Part shown: positions 28,700-37,276 of the stretch, piece by piece
How positions within the stretch are numbered: the stretch's first letter is position 1
Layout: each line of letters starts with the position of its first letter
Source: Cupriavidus basilensis OR16
GTDB taxonomy: Bacteria; Pseudomonadota; Gammaproteobacteria; Burkholderiales; Burkholderiaceae
Direction of reading: 5' to 3'
NCBI RefSeq assembly: GCF_000243095.1
Contig: NZ_AHJE01000094.1
Span: 1 to 64,000 of the forward strand
DNA: 64,000 nt
Translations under genes and position numbers: made by a program
Notes under the pieces: generated by a model
What the model was told of the DNA's origin: nothing
The model's input: only the letters and a program-made list of their open reading frames with translations
The model's database searches: none

Positions 28700-29833
28700 T
28701 TACAGCTTGCGCGCGAAGCTGAACTGCGAAAACGCTTGTTCGGCCACGTTGAACCACGCCGCTTCATTGTTGCGGAACACGCGCCAGTCGTCGTAGATCT
28801 TCTTGAACGACGGGTTCTTGGCGGTTTCTTCGGCGTAGGCGTCCTGGGTGGCTTTGAAGCACGCTTCCATGATTTCCTTGGAGAACGGACGCAGCTTCAC
28901 GCCGTTTTCCAGCAGGCGGGCCAGCGCTTGCGGGTTCACCGCGTCGTACTTGGCCATCATGTTGGTGTGGACCTCGATGGTGGCCGTTTCCAGCGCGCGC
29001 TTGTAAAGCGCCGGCAGCTTCTCGTACTCGGTTGCCGACGAGTAGAAGGACAGCTGCGCGCTGCCTTCCCACCAGCCCGGGTAGTAGTAGTACGGGGCAA
29101 CCTTGTAGAAGCCAAGCTTCTCGTCATCGTACGGGCCGACCCATTCCGCGGCGTCGATGGTGCCTTTTTCCAGCGCGGGATAGATGTCGCCGCCGGCGAT
29201 CTGCTGCGGCACCACGCCCAGGCGCGACAGCACCACGCCGGCGAAACCGGCGATGCGGTACTTCAGGCCCTGCAGGTCCGCAACCGTCTTGATTTCCTTG
29301 CGGAACCAGCCGCCCATCTGCGCGTTGGTATTGCCGCCCAGGAAGTTGACGACGTTGTATTCCTTGAAGAACTCGCGCATCAGCTTCATGCCGTTGCCCT
29401 GCATCATCCAGGCGTTTTGCTGGCGCGAGGTCAGGCCAAAGGGCACGGTGGTGTCAAAGCACAGCGTCGGGTTCTTGCCGAAGTAGTAGTAGCCGGCGGT
29501 GTGGCCGATCTGCACGGTGTTGTTCTGCACCGCGTCCAGCACCTGCAGGCCCGGCACGAGTTCGCCGGCGGCGAAGACCTTGATGTTGAACTTGCCGTCG
29601 GTCAGTTCCTTGACCCTTTGCGACAGCAGCTCGGCGCCGCCGTAGATGGTGTCCAGGGACTTGGGGAAGCTCGAAGCCAGGCGCCATTCCACGGCCGGAT
29701 TGCTGCCGATCACGGCCGGTGCGCTGGCACCGGCGGCGACCGGCGCAGCAGCCTTTTCTTCCTTGCCGCACGCGGCCAGCGCACCCGTGGCGGCCACGGC
29801 CGATGCCTTCAACAGAAAGGAACGACGTTCCAT
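28700..29833 (-). CDS. TRAP transporter substrate-binding protein, DctP family
   Basis: A 377-residue periplasmic solute receptor. The N-terminus combines a twin-arginine-like RRSFLLK with a lipobox-like LAAC, so it may be Tat-exported and lipid-anchored. The family core is visible in WRLASSFPKSLDTIYGGAEL and GGNTNAQMGGWFRKEIKTV; the conserved Arg of the ligand site is probably in WFRKEI. These proteins bind carboxylates such as keto- or hydroxyacids. No membrane subunits (DctQ/DctM) are nearby, so it is an orphan that must share a permease elsewhere. A strong AGAGGAGA site precedes the ATG at 29833. Confidence 0.9.
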   Translation of the reverse strand: MERRSFLLKASAVAATGALAACGKEEKAAAPVAAGASAPAVIGSNPAVEWRLASSFPKSLDTIYGGAELLSQRVKELTDGKFNIKVFAAGELVPGLQVLDAVQNNTVQIGHTAGYYYFGKNPTLCFDTTVPFGLTSRQQNAWMMQGNGMKLMREFFKEYNVVNFLGGNTNAQMGGWFRKEIKTVADLQGLKYRIAGFAGVVLSRLGVVPQQIAGGDIYPALEKGTIDAAEWVGPYDDEKLGFYKVAPYYYYPGWWEGSAQLSFYSSATEYEKLPALYKRALETATIEVHTNMMAKYDAVNPQALARLLENGVKLRPFSKEIMEACFKATQDAYAEETAKNPSFKKIYDDWRVFRNNEAAWFNVAEQAFSQFSFARKL

Positions 29834-29957
29834 GACTTCTCCTCTTTTATAGATTTTTAGTGCGGCAGCAGGGGTTGGGCACACCCGCGTCTTGCGTGGG
29901 CGTCCCGCTCTGTACCGTGACGCGCAGGCAACCGGGGTACGACGGCCGCGCAATAAT

Positions 29958-30019
29958 GAGCCTGTTACGAGGACACACCAGGAACGTGGCGTATCCTGGC
30001 ATGCCTTCGTAACAGGCTC
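29958..30019. repeat. 62-nt strong hairpin in the intergenic region, unknown class
   Basis: Perfect 13-nt outer arms (GAGCCTGTTACGA, 29958-29970, and TCGTAACAGGCTC, 30007-30019) extend through a GG/CC step. They enclose a second stem (CCAGGA, 29978-29983, with TCCTGG, 29994-29999). On the minus strand it lies 125-186 nt upstream of the TRAP protein start, downstream of a TATAAT at 30055-30060, and is followed by ATTATTG. It may be a leader element, an attenuator, a small RNA or a dispersed repeat. The rest of 29834-30311 shows no gene. Confidence 0.65.
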
Positions 30020-30311
30020 GGGGGCCGGTCCGTACCCGTCGGACTGGCCAGGTGATTATAGCGGTGGCCCTTTCGCCACGGGAGGGCGAGCAAGTCCGGG
30101 TTTTCGCTAGGAAAGTGCACATTTCGCCAGCGCCGCACATCGTCCTGTCATCCCGCTCCGCTCCCATTGGCATGGCTGCGCCGCGACCTGTCAGGCGGCG
30201 CAATCGACGTATTCCATATGGTGAGAAGGACGCTCGGCCGCGGATTTTGTAACCCCGCTTGCTGTCCAATCGGTCGACTGTTAAAAAATCACGCCCTACT
30301 GGCCCTGTCCT

Positions 30312-32018
30312 ATGTTGTTTGCCGTTTCGCCCGCCTCCGGCCGTTCGCCGGCGTTCCGCTCGCGTTGCCTTGCCATTGCCGTGCTGGCCGCCTGGGGACT
30401 GAACGCGCGCGCGCAGACCGGAGCTGGGCCGGGCCTGATAGCAGCCGACGCGCAGGCAGCGCCTGTGGCCATGCAGAGTCCGGCCTCCGCGCCTGAAACC
30501 GACCCGCTGGCCACCTTGATCTCGGGCGGGCCGCAGGCCGCTGACGCGCCTGCCGCGGCTGTGGCGCAGCAAGAGCCCAAAGCCGCCGTTGCCGAGGGGG
30601 CTTCATCCAACCCCGCCCTGCCAGAGCCGCCCCCGCCCGCTACCTGGGCCAATGCCGGCCTGGGCGACGACGGCATCGAACTCGCTGGCCCGCCCGAGCC
30701 ACCCCTGCCCCCTGAGCCGGTTGTCGCGCCTCCCCCGCCCGTGGTGTTCTTTCCCAAGCGGCTTGGCGAGTTCGTGGCAGACACGGCGCCGAAGGCCGCC
30801 ACGCCTTCCGAGGGCGAGGCCGCCGACGAGCCGGCGCCGGCCGACGAAAGCTATGCGCTGGTGTCCCAGTTGCCCCCCAGCGATCCTGCCGGCGAACAGG
30901 TCTGGCGGCTCGGCTACAGCGGGCGCGCCGCCTATGACGATCGCACCGCCTCCACCCGAGCCTGTGCTGGCGGTGGCACCTTGTCCACCGGCATCGGCGG
31001 CGGCATGGCCTGCCGCAGCACCGGAGAGGTCAAGGTCAAGGAGTCCTTGTTTTCGCTCGACGGCGGCGCCCAGGTGCAACTGGTGGCGCAGGCCAAGGGG
31101 ACCGATGCCACCTCGATCAATGGCCGCCCGGCCGCGGTCGATCCCTACGCCCTGCTGCCGCAGATCTATACCTCGGTCAGTGGCCTGTCGGTGCTTGACG
31201 GCGCCACCATGTGGGCCGGCCGGCGCGAGAACTCGTCCTTCCTGATGTCGTCGGGCCTGCTGCCGCCCACGTCGCCGGCAATGCGTTTCGGCGTGGACAA
31301 CGCACGCTTTGGCGATATCGCGCTGAACTACCAGTACACCGCGCGCAACGACCTGAATGGCGCCAACCTGCCGAGCTATCACTCGCTGCGCACCGCGCCC
31401 ATCGCCACCAACGAGAAAGGCTCGGTGCAACTGGGCTATACGCGCGTGGAAGCGCAGCCGCTGATCCAGCAGACCGGCAGTGCGTGGTGGGTGTCGGCCA
31501 TGCACGAGCAACAGGGCGTGCTCGCCGGAACCAATCGCTTCGGCATGCAGTTTGGCGAAGGCAGCCGTAACGCGTTGACCGGCTACACCGGCATGGGACC
31601 CGCCTTGTCGCGGGTACGCGTGGCCGAATCGATGGAGTGGAAGCAACGCTCGGGGCTGGGCCTGGCGGGCTCGGTCGAGTCCAGCCTGCAGTTTGACCGC
31701 TCGCCGGTGGGCACGCTGCAATGGATGGCTACGCGTGTGCGCCCGGCCTATATTGCCAGCGACCAGTTCAAGCTGACCTTCGAGGTAGCGCACGACCAGA
31801 TATCATCGGGCTTCGGCACCAGCGGACAGCGCACGGCGGTGACCGTGGCGCCTACCTTCACGCTCGGCAAGGCGGCTGGCAATGCCAATCTGCGCGCCTT
31901 CTACACCTACAGCAAGGCCAGCGACGTGGATGGCATCGCCTTTGCCTCCCCCGCCGATACCTGGGCTTCGCAGACCTCCGGCTCTATCTTCGGCGTGCAG
32001 CTCAATCGCCGCTGGTAG
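30312..32018 (+). CDS. LamB/maltoporin-like outer membrane channel with proline-rich N-terminus
   Basis: A 568-residue protein. After a signal peptide ending NARAQT come about 160 residues rich in Ala and Pro (PEPPPPATW, then PEPPLPPEPVVAPPPP), then a beta-barrel region. Segments match E. coli LamB in order: TMWAGRR for STIWAGKR, AWWVSAMHEQQGVLAGTNRF for the GWLFTAEHTQSVLKGFNKF strand, and RAFYTYSKAS for RVFATYAKW. It ends in an aromatic residue (LNRRW). It probably admits sugars or related solutes. The Pro-rich extension replaces the usual short coiled coil and may span the periplasm. No sugar-uptake genes adjoin. The end overlaps the convergent aquaporin gene by 17 nt. Confidence 0.7.
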   Translation: MLFAVSPASGRSPAFRSRCLAIAVLAAWGLNARAQTGAGPGLIAADAQAAPVAMQSPASAPETDPLATLISGGPQAADAPAAAVAQQEPKAAVAEGASSNPALPEPPPPATWANAGLGDDGIELAGPPEPPLPPEPVVAPPPPVVFFPKRLGEFVADTAPKAATPSEGEAADEPAPADESYALVSQLPPSDPAGEQVWRLGYSGRAAYDDRTASTRACAGGGTLSTGIGGGMACRSTGEVKVKESLFSLDGGAQVQLVAQAKGTDATSINGRPAAVDPYALLPQIYTSVSGLSVLDGATMWAGRRENSSFLMSSGLLPPTSPAMRFGVDNARFGDIALNYQYTARNDLNGANLPSYHSLRTAPIATNEKGSVQLGYTRVEAQPLIQQTGSAWWVSAMHEQQGVLAGTNRFGMQFGEGSRNALTGYTGMGPALSRVRVAESMEWKQRSGLGLAGSVESSLQFDRSPVGTLQWMATRVRPAYIASDQFKLTFEVAHDQISSGFGTSGQRTAVTVAPTFTLGKAAGNANLRAFYTYSKASDVDGIAFASPADTWASQTSGSIFGVQLNRRW

Positions 32019-32826
32019 GCGCCGTATTCGCCGTGGCCGCGGTTCGCCATGGCGTCTTTCGCGTGAACGGCGCACGGCCCGGCAGCGCAGCCGGGGCTCG
32101 CAGCAGCCAGTGGAAGACCAGCGTGGCGCTCAGCCCTCCCGCCATCTGCGCCAGCACGAAGCCCGGCACATCGATGGCGCGAATGCCGGTGAAGGTTGCC
32201 GTCAGCGCGCACGCAACGGTGAGCGCCGGGTTGGCGAATGACGTCGATGCCGTGAACCAGTACCCCGCCGTGATATAGCCCGCCACCGCGAACGGCACAA
32301 GCCCGGGCCGGCTGCGCCCGGTGCCGATCGCCACGCCGATCAGGCCAAAGGTGGCGACGAACTCGCTCCACCACATCGATGGCCCGGTACGGCTTTGCGC
32401 CGACCAGGCCAGCATCGGCTCACCAAACATCGCGTGCGCGCAGGCAACCCCTGCGACGGCACCGCCCATCTGCACCAGCCCGTAGCGCCAGGCATCGCGC
32501 GCCGGCAGCGCGCCGCGCACCATCGCCGAGAGCGTGACGACCGGGTTGAAGTGTCCGCCCGAGACCGGTCCCAGCGCGAGCAATAGCGCAATCAGCCCGC
32601 CTCCCGTGGCCAGCGAGTTCGCCAGCAAGGCCAGGGCGACATTGCCGCCGGCCAGCTGCTGCGCGCGAATGCCCGAGCCCACCACCACCGCCACCAGTAG
32701 CGCCGTGCCGAGACCCTCCGCAACCAGGCGCTGGCCAAGCGTGCTCGCAGGTGTAGGTACGCTTGCGCTGCGTGCGTCGGCAGCGTGGACCGGGTCGGTC
32801 GTGACATCGGAGGAAGGCGCGTGCAT
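32002..32826 (-). CDS. MIP family aquaporin/glycerol-type channel
   Basis: A 274-residue channel with six membrane segments and two half-helices carrying the NPA-type motifs GGHFNPVVTL (NPV in the first) and SFANPALTV. The first NPA is altered to NPV, as in a subgroup of bacterial MIPs that includes arsenite-associated AqpS-like proteins. Small neutral solutes are the likely cargo. About 40 polar residues precede the first helix. No arsenic genes adjoin, so an arsenite role is unsupported. It converges with the LamB-like gene. Confidence 0.87.
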   Translation of the reverse strand: MHAPSSDVTTDPVHAADARSASVPTPASTLGQRLVAEGLGTALLVAVVVGSGIRAQQLAGGNVALALLANSLATGGGLIALLLALGPVSGGHFNPVVTLSAMVRGALPARDAWRYGLVQMGGAVAGVACAHAMFGEPMLAWSAQSRTGPSMWWSEFVATFGLIGVAIGTGRSRPGLVPFAVAGYITAGYWFTASTSFANPALTVACALTATFTGIRAIDVPGFVLAQMAGGLSATLVFHWLLRAPAALPGRAPFTRKTPWRTAATANTAPTSGD

Positions 32827-33294
32827 CGGGTTTGCAGTGATGGGCGGGAGCGCGCAGTGTTTCGTTTTTCGCCTTCCAGCGTCAATGCACGCCTGGGTTG
32901 TTTTGAATGAACCGGTGGTATCGAATGCGTGGCGGGTCTTGCCGAATCGCCATCTGGATGGCGCGATTGCCTTGCATGGCATCGCGAAATCCGGAGGTCA
33001 GGAGCAAATGCAAGAGGCGGATTTTTGGGGTAATTGGCGCAATGCCGATAATCGCTGGCGCGATGGCACTGGATAGAGAAATTCGTGCCTGAACATTAGG
33101 CGGAGACAGGCGAGATTGCAAGGTCTTGCAGGCGCGCGTCGACGCCACTGCAATGGCGGCGATAAACACCTCCAGGCCGTGTTCCAAGCGGTGACATGCG
33201 TACGGGATGAGTGGATGATGCCGTGCCCCGGCTTCTTCCTGGAGCGCCTCCCTGGGAGGCCTGCAAGGCAGCGATGAATCGGCGGGCACAATGG
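32827..33294. other. Intergenic stretch with no recognised feature
   Basis: About 470 bp between the aquaporin start and the tRNA terminator. Reading frames here lack homology that I recognise, start sites or codon bias. I see no clear promoter or repeat beyond the aquaporin upstream region. Confidence 0.5.
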
Positions 33295-33330
33295 AAAAAG
33301 CCCAAGACCTTTTCAGATCTTGGGCTTTTT
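33295..33330 (-). terminator. Terminator of tRNA-Phe
   Basis: A 13-bp perfect stem (AAAAAGCCCAAGA with TCTTGGGCTTTTT) with a 10-nt loop lies 8 nt beyond the tRNA 3' end. Runs of five A and five T allow activity in both directions. Confidence 0.88.
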
Positions 33331-33338
33331 CGTAATGC

Positions 33339-33414
33339 TGGTGGCCTGGGACGGAATCGAACCGCCGACACAAGGATTTTCAATCCTCTGCTCTACCGAC
33401 TGAGCTACCGGGCC
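33339..33414 (-). tRNA. tRNA-Phe (GAA)
   Basis: A 76-nt cloverleaf including an encoded CCA end. The D-arm region (TAGCTCAGTCGGTAGAGCA), the anticodon stem with GAA in TTGAAAATC, and the T-loop GTTCGATTCC are clear. The acceptor stem GGCCCGG faces CCAGGCC, leaving a C5-A68 mismatch. It has its own promoter upstream and terminator downstream. Confidence 0.96.
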
Positions 33415-33425
33415 AAAGAAGCGAA

Positions 33426-33454
33426 ACTATAGCAGCGCTTTTCGACCCGGTCAA
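33426..33454 (-). promoter_or_regulatory. Sigma-70 promoter of tRNA-Phe
   Basis: On the minus strand, TTGACC and TATAGT are separated by 17 bp. The -10 ends 12 nt before the mature tRNA 5' end. Placement and near-consensus hexamers fit a strong stable-RNA promoter. Confidence 0.8.
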
Positions 33455-33474
33455 GCGCTGCGTGCATCACCGCA

Positions 33475-34179
33475 TCATTGTTCCGCAGGTTCCGGCTTGT
33501 TGCGGCCGAGCTCCACGCCAAGCTGCTTGAGCTTGCGGTACAGGTGGGTGCGTTCGAGGCCGGTTTTCTCGGCGACGCGGGTCATGCTGCCGTGCTCGCG
33601 CAGCAAGTGGTATTCGAAGTAAGCGCGCTCGAACAGGTCGCGCGCTTCGCGCAGCGGCATGTCGAAGGAGAAATGCATCTCGGCTTCAGGCAAGCGTTGC
33701 GGGCTGCCGTTCGCGCTCTCAGCGGCGCTTTCCGCGGCAATTGCTGCCGTGCCCTCGCCATTGCCGTTCGCGGGCAGCGCCGCGCCTGCGGCCACGCCCG
33801 CGCGCGGACGCTCGATGCCACGCGCCAGGCCCTGCTCGACCGCCGACAGCAGCTTTTGCAAGGCAATTGGCTTCTCGAGGAAATTGAGCGCGCCAATCTT
33901 GGTTGCCTCCACCGCGGTATCGATGGTTGCGTGCCCTGACATCATGATGACGGGCATGGACAGCAAGCCTTGAGCCGACCACTCCTTGAGCAGCGTGACG
34001 CCATCGGTATCGGGCATCCAGATGTCAAGCAGCACCAGGTCAGGCGTATTGCCGGCACGGTACTCGCGCGCTTTCTGCGCGTTTTCTGCCACTTCGACCA
34101 CATGGCCTTCGTCGCTGAGGATTTCCGAGAGCAACTCCCGGATACCCATTTCGTCGTCGACTACGAGGATGGTTGCCAT
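33475..34179 (-). CDS. NtrX-like response regulator without AAA+ domain
   Basis: A 234-residue regulator. The receiver domain is at residues 1-120 (phospho-acceptor Asp in DLVLLDIWMPDTDG). An Ala-rich linker of about 60 residues leads to a Fis-type helix-turn-helix (MTRVAEKTGLERTHLYRKLK). The sigma-54-interacting AAA+ module of classical NtrX is missing, so it cannot activate sigma-54 promoters in the usual way and may repress or act like RegA/PrrA-type regulators. It is encoded directly behind the NtrY kinase gene (52 bp). The ATG at 34179 has an AGGGGAAG site. Confidence 0.88.
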   Translation of the reverse strand: MATILVVDDEMGIRELLSEILSDEGHVVEVAENAQKAREYRAGNTPDLVLLDIWMPDTDGVTLLKEWSAQGLLSMPVIMMSGHATIDTAVEATKIGALNFLEKPIALQKLLSAVEQGLARGIERPRAGVAAGAALPANGNGEGTAAIAAESAAESANGSPQRLPEAEMHFSFDMPLREARDLFERAYFEYHLLREHGSMTRVAEKTGLERTHLYRKLKQLGVELGRNKPEPAEQ

Positions 34180-34231
34180 ACTTCCCCTCTTGACCCCACC
34201 GCGGCTTACCGGGTTCGGGGCCGCACATTGA

Positions 34232-36658
34232 CTATGCCAGTTTAACGAACAGGATGGAGATCTGGGCCCCGATGATTTCGGAGCCCTCCATGCGATTGCG
34301 CAACTCGATGCGTGCGCCGTGTTCGTCAATGATCTTCTTCACCATCGCAAGACCCAGGCCTGTTCCTTTGGCCTTGGTGGTCACATACGGCTCGAACGCG
34401 CGACTAAGGATACGCGGAGCGAAACCGGGACCGTTATCCGCAATGGTGAGCTTGACGGCCTGCCGGTCTTCGCCGGCAGAATCTTTGTATTCTACAGTCT
34501 CGGTGTGCAGAGCGATATGGGGCGCCGCCCTAGCCGCGCCGAGGTTGTCCGCCACGGCATCCTGCGCGTTTTGCAGCAGGTTGTGAATCACCTGGCGCAA
34601 CTGGGTCGGATCGCCCTTGATTTCCGGCAGGACGGCAGCCAGCGACGGATGGATCACGGCATGCTCGTGCGCGCCGGTGTCATCGATGCCGTAGAGATGC
34701 AGCACCTCGGCGACCAGGCCATTGAGCTGTAGTGACTGCAACAGCGCTGGCGGCGTGCGCGCGTAGTCGCGGAAGTCGTCGACCATGCGCTTCATGGCCT
34801 GCACCTGGTTGACGATGGTGGTGGCGCCGCGCTTGAGCACGTCGGCATCCTGGCCCTCCAGCTTTGGTGAGAGCTTCATCTGCAGGCGCTCGGCCGAGAG
34901 CTGGATCGGGGTCAGCGGGTTCTTGATCTCATGCGCGAGGCGCCGGGCCACTTCGCCCCACGCTACCGAGCGTTGGGCGGAAATCACATCGGAGATATCG
35001 TCGAATACCACCACGTAGCCGGGTTCGTCGCGCTCGTCGCCGCGCCCGCCAGGCAGGCGTGCGCCGCGCACCAGCAGCGTCAGTGCCTGTTCCTCGTCGC
35101 TTTGCGGCAGCTCGATCTGCTTTTGCCAGTGCTGCGCGCCGCCAAGCATTTCACTGGTGCTCTGCTCCGAAAATGCCTGCCGCACGATCTCGCCAAACGG
35201 GCCCAGGGCCGGGATGCTGTCGATGGGCTGGCCCAGCGCGCCGACAAACGGCTGGCGGAAAATGCGCTCGGCCCCGGGGTTGGCGGTGATCAGCACGAAG
35301 CGGCGATCGAACACGAACACGCCGGCGGTGAGGTTCTGCAGCACGCTCTCGAGATACGCCGTTGATTTCTCGAGCGCGCTGCGGTTCTGCTCCACCGCGA
35401 TGCGCGCTTCCGATAGCTGGCGCGTCATCATGTTGAACTGCTGGGTCAGCATGCCGAGCTCGTCGCGGCTCTTCAGTTCGCGCTTGGGCGAGAGATCGCC
35501 TTCGGCCACTTCCTTGGTCCCTTGCAGCAGCATCAGCAGCGGCCGCGCCAGTTGCCCGCCGAGCAGCAGCGCCAGCATCACGGCAATGAACACCGCGAGG
35601 AACAGCGTGAGCGTCAGTGTGCCGATATACATCTTGCGCAGGCCGGTGCGGCCGAGCGCCTTTTCCTGGTACTCCTGGTAGGCGCGCTGGACTTCGTCGG
35701 CATTGCGCGCCAATGCTGCCGGCACCGGATGCACGACCTGCAGGTAGCGCTCCTCGCGCACCGTGTCGCCCATCAGCCCGAAGCCGGAGGATGCGGCGTC
35801 CTCGGGGCGGCGCTCGACAGACAGCCCCGAGCCGGCCCAGCGGCTGGCGGCATTGCCGGGCGGCTTGCCCGCGAGCCGCCCGGCGCCATCGGTGGTTGGC
35901 GGGGCGTTGGTTTGCGCGGCGGGCGCGGGGCCTAGCGGCACGATGACGCGCAGCCGGTACAGGTGGGTGCCATCGGTACGCTCGGGCTGGTGATGGCTGT
36001 CGACCGACGGATCGGTGCCCCCTTCCACCGCGGCATAGCCGCCGGCCAGCCGGGCCTGCTCGGCCAGCACGCCGGAAGGAAGGTCCGGCACCAGTGACGC
36101 ATAGTTGCTCGACGCCGTGGCGATCACGCGGCCGCTGCCGGTAAAGATGGCGGCTTCCTGCACGCCGTATTGCTCGCGCAGCCGGTTGAGCTGCAGCGAG
36201 GTGGCGACATTCGGCGAGCTGGTGAGCTGGTCGGCCATCAGCCGCGCCTTGCCTTGCACGTCCGACAGCGAGCTGTCGATGGTGGAGCGGCCAAGGTTGA
36301 GGCCGGCCTCGAGCGCGGTCTCGACCCGCACGTCGAACCAGGACTCGATGCTGCGCGAGACGAACTGCAGGGACACCAGGTAGATCAGCACGCCGGGCAG
36401 CACACCCACCACGCCAAAGAACACGGCGAGCTTGGTCATCAGCCGCGTGCCGAACTTGCCGCGGCGGTAGCGCAGCCACAAGGTCAGCGCCAGCGCGCCG
36501 ATGATCAGCACCAGCAGGATGCCGATCACCAGGTTGATCTTGAACAGCAGCGTGAAGTACCGATCGAAGAATTCGGTATTGGCCGAGGCGCCGGCGAGCA
36601 GTGCTACCAGCACCAGCGCGAGGAATACGATGATGCCCGCCACGACGCGGTAAAGCAC
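34232..36658 (-). CDS. ntrY: NtrY-type sensor histidine kinase (N-terminus probably lost at a deletion junction)
   Basis: An 808-residue membrane kinase with N-terminal membrane helices (VAGIIVFLALVLVALLAGAS and NLVIGILLVLIIGALALTLW), a large periplasmic loop, a further helix pair, HAMP (LARPLLMLLQGTKEVAEGDL), PAS (FDRRFVLITANPGAERIF), phospho-His box RRLAHEIKNPLTPIQ and ATPase boxes. Known NtrY proteins sense redox or nitrogen state. The only start in frame is a GTG at 36658, directly preceded by RRFRR-coding bases that look like native N-terminus. The true start seems to be missing because the upstream gene runs into it. Confidence 0.88.
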   Translation of the reverse strand: MLYRVVAGIIVFLALVLVALLAGASANTEFFDRYFTLLFKINLVIGILLVLIIGALALTLWLRYRRGKFGTRLMTKLAVFFGVVGVLPGVLIYLVSLQFVSRSIESWFDVRVETALEAGLNLGRSTIDSSLSDVQGKARLMADQLTSSPNVATSLQLNRLREQYGVQEAAIFTGSGRVIATASSNYASLVPDLPSGVLAEQARLAGGYAAVEGGTDPSVDSHHQPERTDGTHLYRLRVIVPLGPAPAAQTNAPPTTDGAGRLAGKPPGNAASRWAGSGLSVERRPEDAASSGFGLMGDTVREERYLQVVHPVPAALARNADEVQRAYQEYQEKALGRTGLRKMYIGTLTLTLFLAVFIAVMLALLLGGQLARPLLMLLQGTKEVAEGDLSPKRELKSRDELGMLTQQFNMMTRQLSEARIAVEQNRSALEKSTAYLESVLQNLTAGVFVFDRRFVLITANPGAERIFRQPFVGALGQPIDSIPALGPFGEIVRQAFSEQSTSEMLGGAQHWQKQIELPQSDEEQALTLLVRGARLPGGRGDERDEPGYVVVFDDISDVISAQRSVAWGEVARRLAHEIKNPLTPIQLSAERLQMKLSPKLEGQDADVLKRGATTIVNQVQAMKRMVDDFRDYARTPPALLQSLQLNGLVAEVLHLYGIDDTGAHEHAVIHPSLAAVLPEIKGDPTQLRQVIHNLLQNAQDAVADNLGAARAAPHIALHTETVEYKDSAGEDRQAVKLTIADNGPGFAPRILSRAFEPYVTTKAKGTGLGLAMVKKIIDEHGARIELRNRMEGSEIIGAQISILFVKLA

Positions 36659-37257
36659 GCGCCGGAACCGGCGAGGCGCATGCGTGCCTCGGCCTGGTAG
36701 GTCTCGCCCGGCTTGACCATGCTGCGCTCGAATACGCGCCAGCCGCGCACGCGCTGGATGAACTGCAGCGCGCCCTTGAGCCGCATGAACGGCAATTGCA
36801 GGCCGCCGGTGGAGACGCGGTACTGGCGTGTGAGCGGATGGTAGGACAGCCGCACGCTGCGGCTGGCATTGACGGGCTTTTCGTCGAACCAGTACCAGCG
36901 CGGGCGGGTGAGCTGGAAATCGACGACGAAATACAGCGAGATGCCTTTGTTGAGCGCGTCTTCAAGCGGCGGCGGCAGATCGAAATCGAAACTCGCGGCC
37001 AGGTCGAAGCCGCCGTCCTGGTACTCGATGCGGGCCTCGTTGACTTCAATGCCTTCGGCGCGCGCCATGCCCGGCAGCGCGATCAGCGTCATCAGCACGC
37101 CGAGCATGATGGTCGCCGCGAGCCACCACGACGCCAGCCGCGCCCGGCATGCCGGGCCGGCACCGGCTACTGAACCGGCTGCACCAGCCGCCTCAAGGGG
37201 CACGCACGCACTGTCGTCTGGGACGCGAAGGACGAACAAGCGAAGCGGGTTCGGCAT
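36604..37257 (-). CDS. DUF4390 protein, C-terminus replaced by out-of-frame ntrY sequence
   Basis: Residues 1-195 form a DUF4390 protein: a signal or membrane segment (MLGVLMTLIALPGMARAEG) and the family core EARIEYQDGGFDLAASFDF, DFQLTRPRWYWFDEKPVN and LSYHPLTRQYRV. Families of this kind usually continue after GETYQAEARMRL with a conserved LPKPFQ-type ending. Here the frame instead runs 30 nonsense residues into ntrY. The function of DUF4390 is unknown, but the gene sits between rsmB and ntrY in this group. The junction near 36,685 suggests a deletion, real or from assembly. The stop at 36604 is therefore not the native one. Confidence 0.7.
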   Translation of the reverse strand: MPNPLRLFVLRVPDDSACVPLEAAGAAGSVAGAGPACRARLASWWLAATIMLGVLMTLIALPGMARAEGIEVNEARIEYQDGGFDLAASFDFDLPPPLEDALNKGISLYFVVDFQLTRPRWYWFDEKPVNASRSVRLSYHPLTRQYRVSTGGLQLPFMRLKGALQFIQRVRGWRVFERSMVKPGETYQAEARMRLAGSGACFTASWRASSYSSRWCW

Positions 37258-37276
37258 TGGGATCGATTGGGATCGG

